Notes under the pieces: model-generated
The model's database searches: none
What the model was told of the DNA's origin: nothing
Seen by the model: the letters and a program-made list of their open reading frames with translations, nothing else
Program-made: the position numbers and the translations under genes
DNA from: CBDUQI01 sp965369325
GTDB taxonomy: Bacteria; Pseudomonadota; Gammaproteobacteria; Steroidobacterales; JBCBZW01
Assembly: GCA_965369325.1 (NCBI GenBank)
Contig: CBDUQI010000086.1
Coordinates: 1 to 21,837, forward strand
Reading direction: 5' to 3'
DNA length: 21,837 bases
Part shown: piece by piece, positions 1-7,411 of the stretch
How the letters are laid out: each line of letters opens with the position of its first letter
Position numbering within the stretch: position 1 is the stretch's first letter

Positions 1-422
1 CGGCACGTGATGCGTGGCCGAGCCGGCGCGTTGTGCTGTGCTTTCAACCGCACCGGTACACACGTACGCGCGATTTGCTGGATGACTTTGCCGAAGTGCT
101 TTCTTTCGCGGATGTACTTTTGTTGACTGAGGTCTACGCGGCTGGGGAGCGCCCCATTACCGGCGCCGATGGACGTGCGATTGCCCGTGCCATCCGCACC
201 CGTGGTCGCGTAGAACCGGTGTTTGTGGAAGACGTCGAGGCGCTGGCCGACGCACTGCGAGGCCTGGTGCGCGATGGTGATCTGGTGATGACACTGGGCG
301 CTGGCAGCATCGGTGCGGTGGCCGAGGCGTTGCCGGCGCAGTTAAGCGTCGAGCCGATCATGGTCGTTGGCGCCGACGCGTCCCAGCCTGCTAACCCCGA
401 ACTCCACGGTAAGGGAGTATGA
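1..422 (+). CDS. murC: UDP-N-acetylmuramate--L-alanine ligase, C-terminal part (5' end outside window)
   Basis: MurC joins L-alanine to UDP-MurNAc in the cytoplasm, the first amino-acid addition in peptidoglycan precursor synthesis. Only about 139 C-terminal residues are visible, read in the frame starting at base 3, with TGA at 420-422. What is seen is the C-terminal Mur ligase domain: the stretch FQPHRYTRTRDL near the start, then YAAGE, and the late glycine motif TLGAGSIG. These are typical of MurC rather than MurD, MurE or MurF. The catalytic ATP-binding centre lies upstream of the window. The stop overlaps the murB start in an ATGA arrangement, so the two genes are translationally coupled within the dcw operon. 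The identification is firm even though the gene is partial. Confidence 0.95.
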   Translation, partial: ARDAWPSRRVVLCFQPHRYTRTRDLLDDFAEVLSFADVLLLTEVYAAGERPITGADGRAIARAIRTRGRVEPVFVEDVEALADALRGLVRDGDLVMTLGAGSIGAVAEALPAQLSVEPIMVVGADASQPANPELHGKGV

Positions 423-1327
423 GCGGCGTGGCGCGAGAACAGGACATGCAGGCACTGCGCGGAGCACTGCAACTGAATGCGCCGATGGCGCAATACACCT
501 CGTGGCGCGTGGGCGGCCCGGTCGACATGCTGTACCGCCCGGCGGATGTGCAGGACTTGGCGACGTTCCTCAGAACGTTATCACCAGAGACCGAGGTGTT
601 GTGGTGTGGCCTGGGCAGCAACCTGCTGGTGCGTGATGCCGGCGTGCGTGGCGCCGTCATCCTGACCCATCAAGTGCTTGACGTGCTGAGGCGTGACGGT
701 GATGCCGGTGTACGCGCCGGTGCGGGGGTAGCCTGCGCAAAGCTGGCTCGCCAGTGCGCGCGCTGGGGCCTGGGCCCTGCCGCATTTTTCGCTGGCATTC
801 CCGGCACCGTGGGTGGTGCGCTGGCGATGAATGCGGGGGCGTTCGGCGGTGAAACCTGGGCACACGTCGAAGCCGTCACCGTCATAGACCGCGCCGGGCG
901 CCTTCACCAGCGCGACGCGCCGGAGTATCAGGTGGGCTATCGTGATGTGCGCGCGCCGGCCGAGAATGAATGGTTTGTTGAGGCGCATCTTCAGTTTGAG
1001 GCGGAGCCGGAGGCCGGTCGTGCGCAGATCCGTGAGTTGTTGAGCAAACGCAAACAGACGCAACCTATCGGTCTGCCCAGTTGCGGCTCGGTGTTTACCA
1101 ATCCACCCGGCGACCATGCGGCTCGTTTGATTGAAGCATGCGAGTTGAAAGGCTTCAGCATCGGTGGCGCCCAGGTCTCGCCCAAGCATGCGAACTTTAT
1201 TATCAACACCGGCACGGCTAGTGCGGCGGACATAGAGCGACTTATTGCGCATGTGCAGGCTCGCGTGGCGCGCGAGCACAACGTTGATCTGATCGCCGAG
1301 GTGCGCATTGTGGGGGACGCCGAATGA
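419..1327 (+). CDS. murB: UDP-N-acetylenolpyruvoylglucosamine reductase
   Basis: MurB is the FAD- and NADPH-dependent enzyme that reduces UDP-GlcNAc-enolpyruvate to UDP-MurNAc. The product is 302 aa. Visible motifs are the FAD-binding GLGSNLLV (residues 65-72), a second FAD contact region GIPGTVGGALAMNAG (126-140), the catalytic serine in SCGSVFTNP (Ser224), and the late catalytic glutamate in LIAEVRIVG (Glu294). At 302 aa it is shorter than the E. coli enzyme, and the CGSVF context resembles type II MurB proteins; that class assignment is inferred from length and motif only. The start overlaps the murC stop as ATGA, and its own stop overlaps the ddlB start the same way. In E. coli murB lies elsewhere on the chromosome; in many other bacteria it sits between murC and ddl, as here. 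Confidence 0.97.
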   Translation: MSGVAREQDMQALRGALQLNAPMAQYTSWRVGGPVDMLYRPADVQDLATFLRTLSPETEVLWCGLGSNLLVRDAGVRGAVILTHQVLDVLRRDGDAGVRAGAGVACAKLARQCARWGLGPAAFFAGIPGTVGGALAMNAGAFGGETWAHVEAVTVIDRAGRLHQRDAPEYQVGYRDVRAPAENEWFVEAHLQFEAEPEAGRAQIRELLSKRKQTQPIGLPSCGSVFTNPPGDHAARLIEACELKGFSIGGAQVSPKHANFIINTGTASAADIERLIAHVQARVAREHNVDLIAEVRIVGDAE

Positions 1328-2331
1328 GCCTCTCACCGCTGCCAGCGCTGCGCATTGACGCCGCCGAGCACTTTGGTCGGGTGGCGGTGCTGATGGGCGG
1401 CGATTCGTCAGAGCGCGAGATTTCGCTGATGACCGGTGACGCCGTGCTCGCCGCCTTGCGCGCGCGTGGCGTGGACGCGCACGCCGTGGATGCGCGCCGT
1501 GGCCACCTGGTGGGCGATCTTGTGGACGGCCGATACGATCGCGCGTGGATCGCGCTGCATGGTGCGGGTGATGAAGATGGCGCGGTGCAAGGCTTGCTTG
1601 AATACATGCAGATGCCCTTTACCGGTTGCGGCCGTATGGCCTCGGCTCTGGCGATGGATAAGCTGCGTAGCAAACAACTGTTTGCCGCGCACGGGCTGGG
1701 CTCGCCCAAGTTTGCTGTCGTGCAAAGCGCTGATGCCGACAGCTTGCAGCACGTGGTGGAGAACCTTGGATTGCCACTGGCGGTAAAGCCGAACGGGCAG
1801 GGCTCAAGCGTTGGCGTCAGTCGGGTGAACGCGTTGGGCGAGCTTGAGGCCGCCTGTGTGCAGGCGTTGCGTTTTGGCGGGCCCGTGCTGGTGGAGCAGT
1901 GGATTCAGGGCGAGGAGTACACCGCAGGCATCGTCGGTCGCCGCGTGTTGCCGCTGATTCGTATCGACGCCAGCGCCAGCCACTTTTTCGACTACCAGGC
2001 CAAGTACTTCAGCGATGAGACGCGCTACACCTGCCCATGTGGATTGCCATCGGCGCGCGAGGCGCAGTATGCGCGCGAGGCGTTAGCGGCGTTTGACGCG
2101 TTGGGCGCCAGCGGTTGGGGTCGGGTCGACTTTATGCTGGATGGCGCCGGCAATGCGTTGATGTTGGAGGTGAACACGGTACCGGGGATGACCGGCCATT
2201 CGCTGGTGCCGATGGCGGCGGCCGTGCTAGGCACCGATTTTGCAGAGTTGTGCTGGCGCGTACTGGAAACCAGCTTTGATAGTCCGCCGGCGGTGGAAGC
2301 TTCTGCGGCAGGAGGTAACGCGCATGGCTAA
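1324..2331 (+). CDS. ddlB: D-alanine--D-alanine ligase
   Basis: Ddl is an ATP-grasp enzyme that makes the D-Ala-D-Ala dipeptide later added by MurF. The product is 335 aa. The N-terminal motif GGDSSEREISL contains the conserved glutamate (Glu30). The ATP-binding loop KPNGQGSSVGVS spans residues 155-166. EQWIQGEEYT (191-200) and the metal-binding end LEVNTVPGMTGHS (Glu282, Asn284) complete the ATP-grasp signature. The ATG at 1324 overlaps the murB stop. It has roughly 12 extra N-terminal residues compared with E. coli DdlB, and the overlap makes this start credible. The gene end overlaps the ftsQ start by 8 bases. The symbol ddlB rests on dcw-cluster position; the family also occurs as ddlA. 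Confidence 0.97.
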   Translation: MSLSPLPALRIDAAEHFGRVAVLMGGDSSEREISLMTGDAVLAALRARGVDAHAVDARRGHLVGDLVDGRYDRAWIALHGAGDEDGAVQGLLEYMQMPFTGCGRMASALAMDKLRSKQLFAAHGLGSPKFAVVQSADADSLQHVVENLGLPLAVKPNGQGSSVGVSRVNALGELEAACVQALRFGGPVLVEQWIQGEEYTAGIVGRRVLPLIRIDASASHFFDYQAKYFSDETRYTCPCGLPSAREAQYAREALAAFDALGASGWGRVDFMLDGAGNALMLEVNTVPGMTGHSLVPMAAAVLGTDFAELCWRVLETSFDSPPAVEASAAGGNAHG

Positions 2332-3145
2332 GGCAAAGCCCAGGAAAGCGAGCAAGGCCTCGCGCAAACCAGTGCCCGCACCGCTGGTGAAGCGTTGGGG
2401 CATACAGCCGGTGGATATTTTCCGCGGTCTGGGGATTAGCGCTTTTGTTGTTATCACAGGGTTGGTTGCCTTTAACGTGATGGATAAGCCGTTGGCGACG
2501 ATCACGCTGGACGCGCCGTTTGAGCGAGTGAGTGCGCTGCAGGTGGAAGCGCGCATGAAGCCTCATTTGAGTGGTGGATTTTTGTCTGCGGACCTGTCGC
2601 AGCTGCGCGCGCAGGTGGAGACGCTGGCCTGGGTCGACCGTGCCCGCATTCGCCGCGCGTGGCCCAATGGTTTGCATATCTCGCTGACCGAGCAGATCGC
2701 CGCCGCGCGTTGGGCGCAGAACGGTCTGTTGAATACGCGGGGTGAGTTGTTTGTGAAGGAGGCACGTCACGTGCCAGCCGAGTTACCGCGTCTGTCCGGC
2801 CCGCCTGGCACTGAATGGCAGGTGTCGCAGCGCTATCTGGATTATCGCCGTCAGTTGCTGGCGGTGGGGTTTGATTTATCGGAACTGGTATTGGATGCAC
2901 GTGGCGCGTGGCGCGCGCGTTTGAGCAACGGTATTGGTGTGCGCCTGGGGCGAAGCAATCCGGATGCACGCATGGCGCGTTTTGTACGCGACTTCTCGCC
3001 GTTGCTTGAGGGCAGCTCGGAGCGGGTGCAGTACGTGGATATGCGCTACAGCAACGGTTTCGCCGTGGGCTGGCGCGAGCCGGCGCCGGTCGAGCCGGCG
3101 CCACCAGCGCAAACAGGGAGTGAGGCAGATGCCGCGCAAGGGTGA
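2324..3145 (+). CDS. ftsQ: Cell division protein FtsQ
   Basis: FtsQ is a bitopic inner-membrane divisome protein that links early cytoplasmic and late periplasmic proteins through FtsB and FtsL. The product is 273 aa. It has a basic cytoplasmic tail (residues 1-25, rich in Lys and Arg), one membrane segment at about 31-52, a POTRA domain at about 58-126 ending in NGLHISLTEQ, and the beta-rich FtsQ domain to about residue 250. The Pro- and Ala-rich tail after that is probably disordered. I chose the ATG at 2324 because GGAGG lies at 2311-2315 with good spacing and the predicted protein then begins with a normal charged tail. A longer open frame starts at 2240 inside ddlB, but its extra residues look like a shadow. 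The 3' end overlaps ftsA. Confidence 0.95.
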   Translation: MAKAKPRKASKASRKPVPAPLVKRWGIQPVDIFRGLGISAFVVITGLVAFNVMDKPLATITLDAPFERVSALQVEARMKPHLSGGFLSADLSQLRAQVETLAWVDRARIRRAWPNGLHISLTEQIAAARWAQNGLLNTRGELFVKEARHVPAELPRLSGPPGTEWQVSQRYLDYRRQLLAVGFDLSELVLDARGAWRARLSNGIGVRLGRSNPDARMARFVRDFSPLLEGSSERVQYVDMRYSNGFAVGWREPAPVEPAPPAQTGSEADAAQG

Positions 3146-4364
3146 ACGTAACGTCATTGTGGGCTTGGATATCGGTACCTCAAAGGTTGTGGCGCTGGTG
3201 GGCGAGATGACCCCGGATGATGAGCTGGAAGTGGTGGGTATAGGCACCCATCCCTCCCGTGGGTTGAAGAAGGGCGTGGTGGTGAATATCGAGTCGACCG
3301 TGCAGTCGATTCAGCGTGCGGTCGAGGAGGCTGAACTGATGGCGGGGTGCGAGATCAGCACTGTGTTTGCTGGGATTGCGGGCAGCCATGTCCGCAGCCT
3401 GAACTCCCACGGCATTGTTGCTATTCGCGATAAAGAGGTGACCGCAGGCGATGTGGATCGGGTGATTGACGCCGCGCGCGCGGTCGCGATCCCGGCCGAT
3501 CAGCGCATCCTGCACATCCTGCCGCAGGAGTTCATTATCGACCAGCAAGAAGGCATCAAGGAGCCGATCGGGATGTTCGGGGTGCGGTTGGAGTCGCGGG
3601 TCCACATCGTGACCGGCGCCGACAGTGCAGCCCAGAACATCGTCAAGTGCGTGCAGCGCTGCGGTCTTGAGGTGGATGACATAGTGCTGGAGCAACTGGC
3701 CTCCAGTTTCTCGGTGTTGACCGAGGATGAAAAAGAGCTGGGGGTTTGCCTGATCGATATCGGCGGGGGCACCACCGACATTGCGGTTTTTGGTGGCGGC
3801 GCCATTCAGCACACGGCAGTGATCCCGATTGCTGGCGATCAGGTGACCAACGATATTGCGGTGTCGATGCGCACGCCCACCCAGTGCGCGGAGGAGATCA
3901 AGATTAAATACGCCTGCGCGCTGTCGCAGCTGGCCAATCCCGATGAAACCATCGAAGTACCGAGCGTGGGCGATCGTCCGCCTCGTCGACTGGCGCGCCA
4001 GACGCTGGCGGAGATTGTTGAGCCGCGCTACGAGGAGTTGTATCTGCTGATTCGCGAGGAGTTGCGGCGCAGTGGGTTCGAGGAGTTAATCGCGGCCGGC
4101 ATCGTCATCACGGGCGGCACTGCCAAAATGGAAGGGGCGGTGGAGTTGGCCGAGGAAGTATTTCATATGCCGGTACGTTTGGGGGTGCCCCAGTACGTAT
4201 CCGGCTTGTCGGATGTGGTGCGCAACCCCATTCACGCCACCGGCGTGGGGCTGTTGCGCTATGCGTATGAGAACCGCCATCAACAGCAGGCTGACGTGCC
4301 ACTGGGGGGCGGGATTAAGGATGTTTGGGAACGTATGAAAGCGTGGTTTCAGGGCAACCTGTAA
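3129..4364 (+). CDS. ftsA: Cell division protein FtsA
   Basis: FtsA is an actin-like ATPase that tethers FtsZ filaments to the inner membrane and recruits later divisome proteins. The product is 411 aa, close to the E. coli length. The actin-fold motifs are phosphate-1 GLDIGTSK (12-19), phosphate-2 DIGGGTTD (210-217) and the adenosine motif GIVITGG (324-330). The SHS2 (1C) subdomain lies at about 85-160. The C-terminal amphipathic membrane-targeting helix is GIKDVWERMKAWFQGNL (395-411). The start at 3129 follows GGAG at 3117-3120 and overlaps the end of ftsQ by 17 bases. A longer frame from 2934 lies inside ftsQ and is rejected. The motifs and the place before ftsZ leave little doubt. Confidence 0.98.
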   Translation: MPRKGERNVIVGLDIGTSKVVALVGEMTPDDELEVVGIGTHPSRGLKKGVVVNIESTVQSIQRAVEEAELMAGCEISTVFAGIAGSHVRSLNSHGIVAIRDKEVTAGDVDRVIDAARAVAIPADQRILHILPQEFIIDQQEGIKEPIGMFGVRLESRVHIVTGADSAAQNIVKCVQRCGLEVDDIVLEQLASSFSVLTEDEKELGVCLIDIGGGTTDIAVFGGGAIQHTAVIPIAGDQVTNDIAVSMRTPTQCAEEIKIKYACALSQLANPDETIEVPSVGDRPPRRLARQTLAEIVEPRYEELYLLIREELRRSGFEELIAAGIVITGGTAKMEGAVELAEEVFHMPVRLGVPQYVSGLSDVVRNPIHATGVGLLRYAYENRHQQQADVPLGGGIKDVWERMKAWFQGNL

Positions 4365-4410
4365 CCACGCCTGACATGTAGTTTTTTGTGAGCGGGAACA
4401 CTTCGCAATT

Positions 4411-4416
4411 GAGGAG
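4411..4416 (+). promoter_or_regulatory. ribosome binding site that decides the ftsZ start
   Basis: GAGGAG ends at 4416, just before two tandem ATG codons at 4420 and 4423. Spacing to the first is only 3 bases and to the second 6 bases, so the second ATG is the better start. That start also gives MFEL..., which lines up with the E. coli FtsZ N-terminus MFEP. Confidence 0.6.
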
Positions 4417-4422
4417 ACGATG

Positions 4423-5586
4423 ATGTTCGAGTTAATGGACTCTTATAACCAAAGCGCCGTGATCAAGGTGATCGGCGTGGGCGGTGGCGGCGGCAATGCT
4501 GTTAGTCACATGGTCAATGCCGGCATCGAAGGGGTGGATTTTATCTGCGTCAACACCGATGCACAGGCACTGAAAGCTTCCGGTGCTAAAACAGCCATTC
4601 AGATCGGGTGCAATATCACCAAAGGTCTGGGCGCCGGCGCCAACCCGGAGGTGGGACGCGATGCCGCGATGGAGGATCGCGAGCGTATCCAGGAAGCGAT
4701 TGGGAACTCCGATCTGCTATTCATCACCGCAGGCATGGGCGGTGGTACTGGCACGGGCGCTGCGCCGGTGGTAGCACAGGCAGCGAAGGATCTGGGCATC
4801 CTCACCGTGGCGGTGGTGACCAAGCCGTTTGAGATCGAGGGCAACAAACGTACCCGGATTGCTGAGCAGGGCATTGCCGAGCTGCGCAAGAGTTGCGACT
4901 CACTGATTACGATTCCGAATGAGAAGCTACACAGCGTGCTGGGCTCCGACGTCTCGCTGCTGGATGCCTTCCGTGCAGCAAACCAAGTGCTGCAGGGCGC
5001 GGTGCAGGGAATCGCCGAGTTGATTACCCGCCCGGGCTTGATCAACGTTGATTTTGCCGATGTGCGGACCGTGATGATGGAGATGGGTACCGCGATGATG
5101 GGTACCGGAGAGTTCTCAGGCGAGAACCGCGCAGCCGCAGCCGCAGAGCTTGCGGTATCCAGCCCGCTACTGGACGATATCGATCTGGCTGGGGCGCGCG
5201 GCATTCTGGTCAACGTGACCGCTAGCGACACTTTATCTATTGGTGAATTCAAGCAGGTGGGTGAGACTGTGAAAGCCTTCGCCTCGGAGGATGCCACCGT
5301 GGTGATCGGCACCGTCATCGACACGGAGCTGGAAGATCGCATCCGAGTTACCGTGGTGGCGACGGGGCTTGGCACAGCACATCAGATCAACGAGCCCCCG
5401 GTGCTCACTGAGGCTGTGCCACGGGTGGATGTTGTACGCAATGTCAGCGGTGAGCCGGACTATCGCAACTTTGAGCAGCCTGCCGTGGCTCGCCATCGAC
5501 GCAGCCTGGATTCGCAGCCGTTGCCGGATGTGAGTGAGCAGTCGGTGTTGGACATCCCGGCGTTTTTGCGACGTCAGGCCGACTAA
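4423..5586 (+). CDS. ftsZ: Cell division protein FtsZ
   Basis: FtsZ is the tubulin-like GTPase that forms the Z-ring. The product is 387 aa from the ATG at 4423 (388 from 4420). Visible features are the glycine loop GVGGGGGNAV near residues 18-27, the tubulin signature GGGTGTG at 106-112, and the T7 synergy loop NVDFADVR at 208-215 that supplies the catalytic acidic residues. A variable linker runs over about 320-373. The last residues, LDIPAFLRRQAD (376-387), are the conserved tail that binds FtsA, ZipA and ZapD, nearly identical to E. coli. The 58-base gap after ftsA is the first true spacer in this run of genes. A hairpin follows about 20 bases after the stop. Confidence 0.98.
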   Translation: MFELMDSYNQSAVIKVIGVGGGGGNAVSHMVNAGIEGVDFICVNTDAQALKASGAKTAIQIGCNITKGLGAGANPEVGRDAAMEDRERIQEAIGNSDLLFITAGMGGGTGTGAAPVVAQAAKDLGILTVAVVTKPFEIEGNKRTRIAEQGIAELRKSCDSLITIPNEKLHSVLGSDVSLLDAFRAANQVLQGAVQGIAELITRPGLINVDFADVRTVMMEMGTAMMGTGEFSGENRAAAAAELAVSSPLLDDIDLAGARGILVNVTASDTLSIGEFKQVGETVKAFASEDATVVIGTVIDTELEDRIRVTVVATGLGTAHQINEPPVLTEAVPRVDVVRNVSGEPDYRNFEQPAVARHRRSLDSQPLPDVSEQSVLDIPAFLRRQAD

Positions 5587-5605
5587 CGCCTGAGTCCAAG
5601 CCTCC

Positions 5606-5653
5606 ACGGCGCACCGATCCGGTTCTCCTCAAATTGCCGGGTGGGTGCGCCGT
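5606..5653 (+). other. long-armed hairpin after ftsZ (possible 3' end or processing structure)
   Basis: The arms ACGGCGCACC (5606-5615) and GGTGCGCCGT (5644-5653) are perfect reverse complements of 10 bp. Inside them CCGG (5619-5622) can pair with CCGG (5637-5640), leaving a 3 by 3 internal loop and a 14-base terminal loop. It begins 20 bases after the ftsZ stop. No run of T follows, so it is not a classical intrinsic terminator; it could stabilise the dcw mRNA 3' end. Role is inferred. Confidence 0.45.
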
Positions 5654-5753
5654 TCGCGTTTGCGATCCGCCCCTGTTGCCGGAACTATGTGTGCGCCCGG
5701 CGATCTTCTATATAAGCGCGCTGTCGATATCGCCGGGTTAGCCCGGGCGGGTG

Positions 5754-5782
5754 TTGACAGAGCGCCACACGCGGCCTATGTA
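5754..5782 (+). promoter_or_regulatory. candidate sigma-70 promoter for lpxC
   Basis: A perfect -35 hexamer TTGACA (5754-5759) is followed, after exactly 17 bases, by TATGTA (5777-5782), which keeps the key TA of a -10 box but matches only three of six consensus bases. Transcription would begin near 5789, giving a leader of about 260 bases before lpxC. A second -10-like box TATGTT lies at 5896-5901 but has no good -35 partner. Direction fits lpxC. Confidence 0.4.
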
Positions 5783-5801
5783 ACGCGCGGAAGTTTTGAT
5801 G

Positions 5802-5825
5802 ATTTGTTGCGAATGTGCAACAAAT
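5802..5825. promoter_or_regulatory. perfect inverted repeat in the lpxC leader (operator-like)
   Basis: ATTTGTTGC (5802-5810) and GCAACAAAT (5817-5825) are exact 9-base complements around the 6-base centre GAATGT. It lies about 13 bases after the start expected from the promoter at 5754-5782. It could be a repressor operator or an RNA stem-loop. The rest of the 5587-6052 gap shows no convincing gene. Confidence 0.45.
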
Positions 5826-6052
5826 TTAGACGGCCAGGTAGTGGATTGAGGTTCAAAATCGGCCGAAATCAAGAGCTTGTGCTTCTTTTTGCAGCTATGT
5901 TACGCTGCGCCGCAACTTAAAGCTGCTTACATACCGACCGGTCCGTTCAGATGCCTGATCGCCCCGGTGAATTGCGCACCGCCAGCGTGGCTTTCGGGGG
6001 GAAGTTACGGGGGCGGGAAACGACGGTTGGTTACCACACACATGGGGATCCG

Positions 6053-6961
6053 ATGCTTAGACAGCGGACGCTAAATAACTCCATCCGGGCGACCGGTGTT
6101 GGCTTACACTCGGGCGAAAAGGTGCTGATGACCTTACGGCCTGCGCCGATCGACGCCGGTATCGTGTTTCGCCGCGTTGACCTGGACCCGATCGTTGAGC
6201 TGCCGGCACGGGCCGAGCAGGTGAGCCAGACTGAACTGAATACGACGTTGACCAACGGGCAGGTGCATGTCGCCACCGTTGAGCATCTGATGTCGGCGTT
6301 CGCTGGCCTTGGCATCGATAACGCCTATGTTGACCTGACGGGCGTGGAAGTCCCGATTATGGATGGCAGCGCCGGGCCCTTTGTATTTCTGGTGCAATCG
6401 GCAGGCATCGAAGAGCAGGATGCGCCGAAGCGCTTTATCCGCATCACCGACACCGTGCGGGTCGAACACGGCGATAAATGGGCACAGTTTGCCCCCTTTG
6501 ACGGCTTCCGGGTCGACTTTGAGATCGGTTTTGAGCATCCCTTCTTTAAGAAGCGTGCGCAGACAGCCTCCATCGATTTCTCCACCGATTCTTATTTGCG
6601 CGAGATCAGCCGTGCCCGCACGTTTGGCTTTATGCGCGATATCGAGTTGTTACGAGAGAAGAACCTGACTCTGGGCGGCACGATGGACAATGCGATTGTG
6701 CTGGATGACTTTCGCGTCCTCAATGAGGATGGTCTGCGCTACGAGGACGAGTTCGTCAAACACAAGATACTGGACGCCGTAGGCGACTTGTATTTGTTAG
6801 GGCGCAGCATTATCGGCGCGTTCCACGGATACAAATCGGGCCATGCGCTCAACAATAAGCTGATGCGCGCCCTGCTGGCACAGCCGCAGGCCTGGGAAGA
6901 GGTTAGCTACGACAGCCCGGGCGAGGCGCCACTAGCATTTGAGACGGCAGCGGTAGGGTAG
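6053..6961 (+). CDS. lpxC: UDP-3-O-acyl-N-acetylglucosamine deacetylase
   Basis: LpxC is the zinc-dependent deacetylase that performs the committed step of lipid A synthesis in the cytoplasm. The product is 302 aa, close to the usual 300-305. The zinc and catalytic residues are visible: His78 with Glu77 in TVEHLMSAF, His237 and Asp241 in KHKILD, and catalytic His264 in GYKSGHALNN. The start at 6053 gives MLRQRTL..., matching the family N-terminus (MIKQRTL in E. coli). A longer frame from 5951 adds unconserved residues and is rejected. The ribosome site is weak (GGGGA just upstream). The gene follows ftsZ as in most gammaproteobacteria but has its own 466-base upstream region, which suggests separate control. 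It converges on dciA. Confidence 0.97.
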   Translation: MLRQRTLNNSIRATGVGLHSGEKVLMTLRPAPIDAGIVFRRVDLDPIVELPARAEQVSQTELNTTLTNGQVHVATVEHLMSAFAGLGIDNAYVDLTGVEVPIMDGSAGPFVFLVQSAGIEEQDAPKRFIRITDTVRVEHGDKWAQFAPFDGFRVDFEIGFEHPFFKKRAQTASIDFSTDSYLREISRARTFGFMRDIELLREKNLTLGGTMDNAIVLDDFRVLNEDGLRYEDEFVKHKILDAVGDLYLLGRSIIGAFHGYKSGHALNNKLMRALLAQPQAWEEVSYDSPGEAPLAFETAAVG

Positions 6962-7038
6962 TAAGCAGTACCGCACCGGAGACGGGCTACTAACGAGCCG
7001 CCCGCGCGTACTGTACGCCAAAGGCTCTATCGAGGAAC

Positions 7039-7056
7039 TGCGCTCGGGGGAGCGCA
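7039..7056. other. short GC hairpin between convergent lpxC and dciA
   Basis: TGCGCTC (7039-7045) and GAGCGCA (7050-7056) pair perfectly around the loop GGGG. It sits at the junction of the two convergent genes, directly next to the dciA stop codon. No T run follows in either direction, so a terminator role is only possible. Confidence 0.25.
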
Positions 7057-7057
7057 C

Positions 7058-7372
7058 TCACGCTTGGGGCAGGCTAACGCGAATCGCAAACTTCTGTAGA
7101 TTCAGATGTTGCTCACGCTCAAGCGATGTGAGAATGTCTGGCGCGTGAAAGCGCAGGCGAGCCGCCCAAGCGGCCGTGTGCGCGACCAGCACCAGCGTCT
7201 CATCACGAAGGTTGGCGCAGACAAGGCCGGGTTGTACATCCCGGGGTAGAGCTTGTCTGACGGCATCTGTCAGCGCATCAAACCGTTTTGCGGTGTCCGC
7301 AAGGGCCGCCAGCCGGTCGTTTTGGCTGAAAACCTTCTGAAGTGGCTGCGGTCGGCGTTTAGATGTCGGCAT
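7058..7372 (-). CDS. dciA: DUF721 protein, DciA-family replicative helicase loader/operator
   Basis: DciA proteins (DUF721) interact with the replicative helicase DnaB and are the common helicase operators in bacteria lacking the phage-derived DnaC. The product is 104 aa. I recognise the family from the compact shape, the segment PGLVCANLRDETLVLVAHTAAWAARLRFHAPDIL and its position. The sequence TAAWAARLRF with a downstream Leu-rich helix is typical of the DUF721 beta-alpha core. Context supports it: in Pseudomonas a DUF721 gene sits between lpxC and an M23 peptidase gene next to secA, exactly as here. The stop is TGA at 7058-7060. It starts 39 bases from the divergent M23 gene, so their promoters must lie in that short gap or overlap coding sequence. 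Confidence 0.8.
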   Translation of the reverse strand: MPTSKRRPQPLQKVFSQNDRLAALADTAKRFDALTDAVRQALPRDVQPGLVCANLRDETLVLVAHTAAWAARLRFHAPDILTSLEREQHLNLQKFAIRVSLPQA

Positions 7373-7411
7373 TTTGGGGATTTTCGGGAACCATCGCTCC
7401 GGCGAGCATAG

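Noticed and set aside
2934..3128. Longer FtsA from 2934
   Set aside because: The extra residues lie within ftsQ coding sequence in another frame and are unlike FtsA; 3129 has a ribosome site and gives a normal length.
4599..5375. Long minus-strand open frame opposite ftsZ (258 codons)
   Set aside because: A Ser-, Pro- and Thr-rich shadow of ftsZ codon structure, with no domain.
5645..5920. Open frame of 91 codons in the gap between ftsZ and lpxC
   Set aside because: It starts with GTG inside the right arm of the ftsZ hairpin, overlaps the promoter and palindrome, shows no recognisable domain and has no clear ribosome site. Most likely chance in GC-rich DNA.
5951..6052. N-terminal extension of LpxC from the ATG at 5951
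   Set aside because: The extra 34 residues are not like any LpxC; the start at 6053 matches the family N-terminus.
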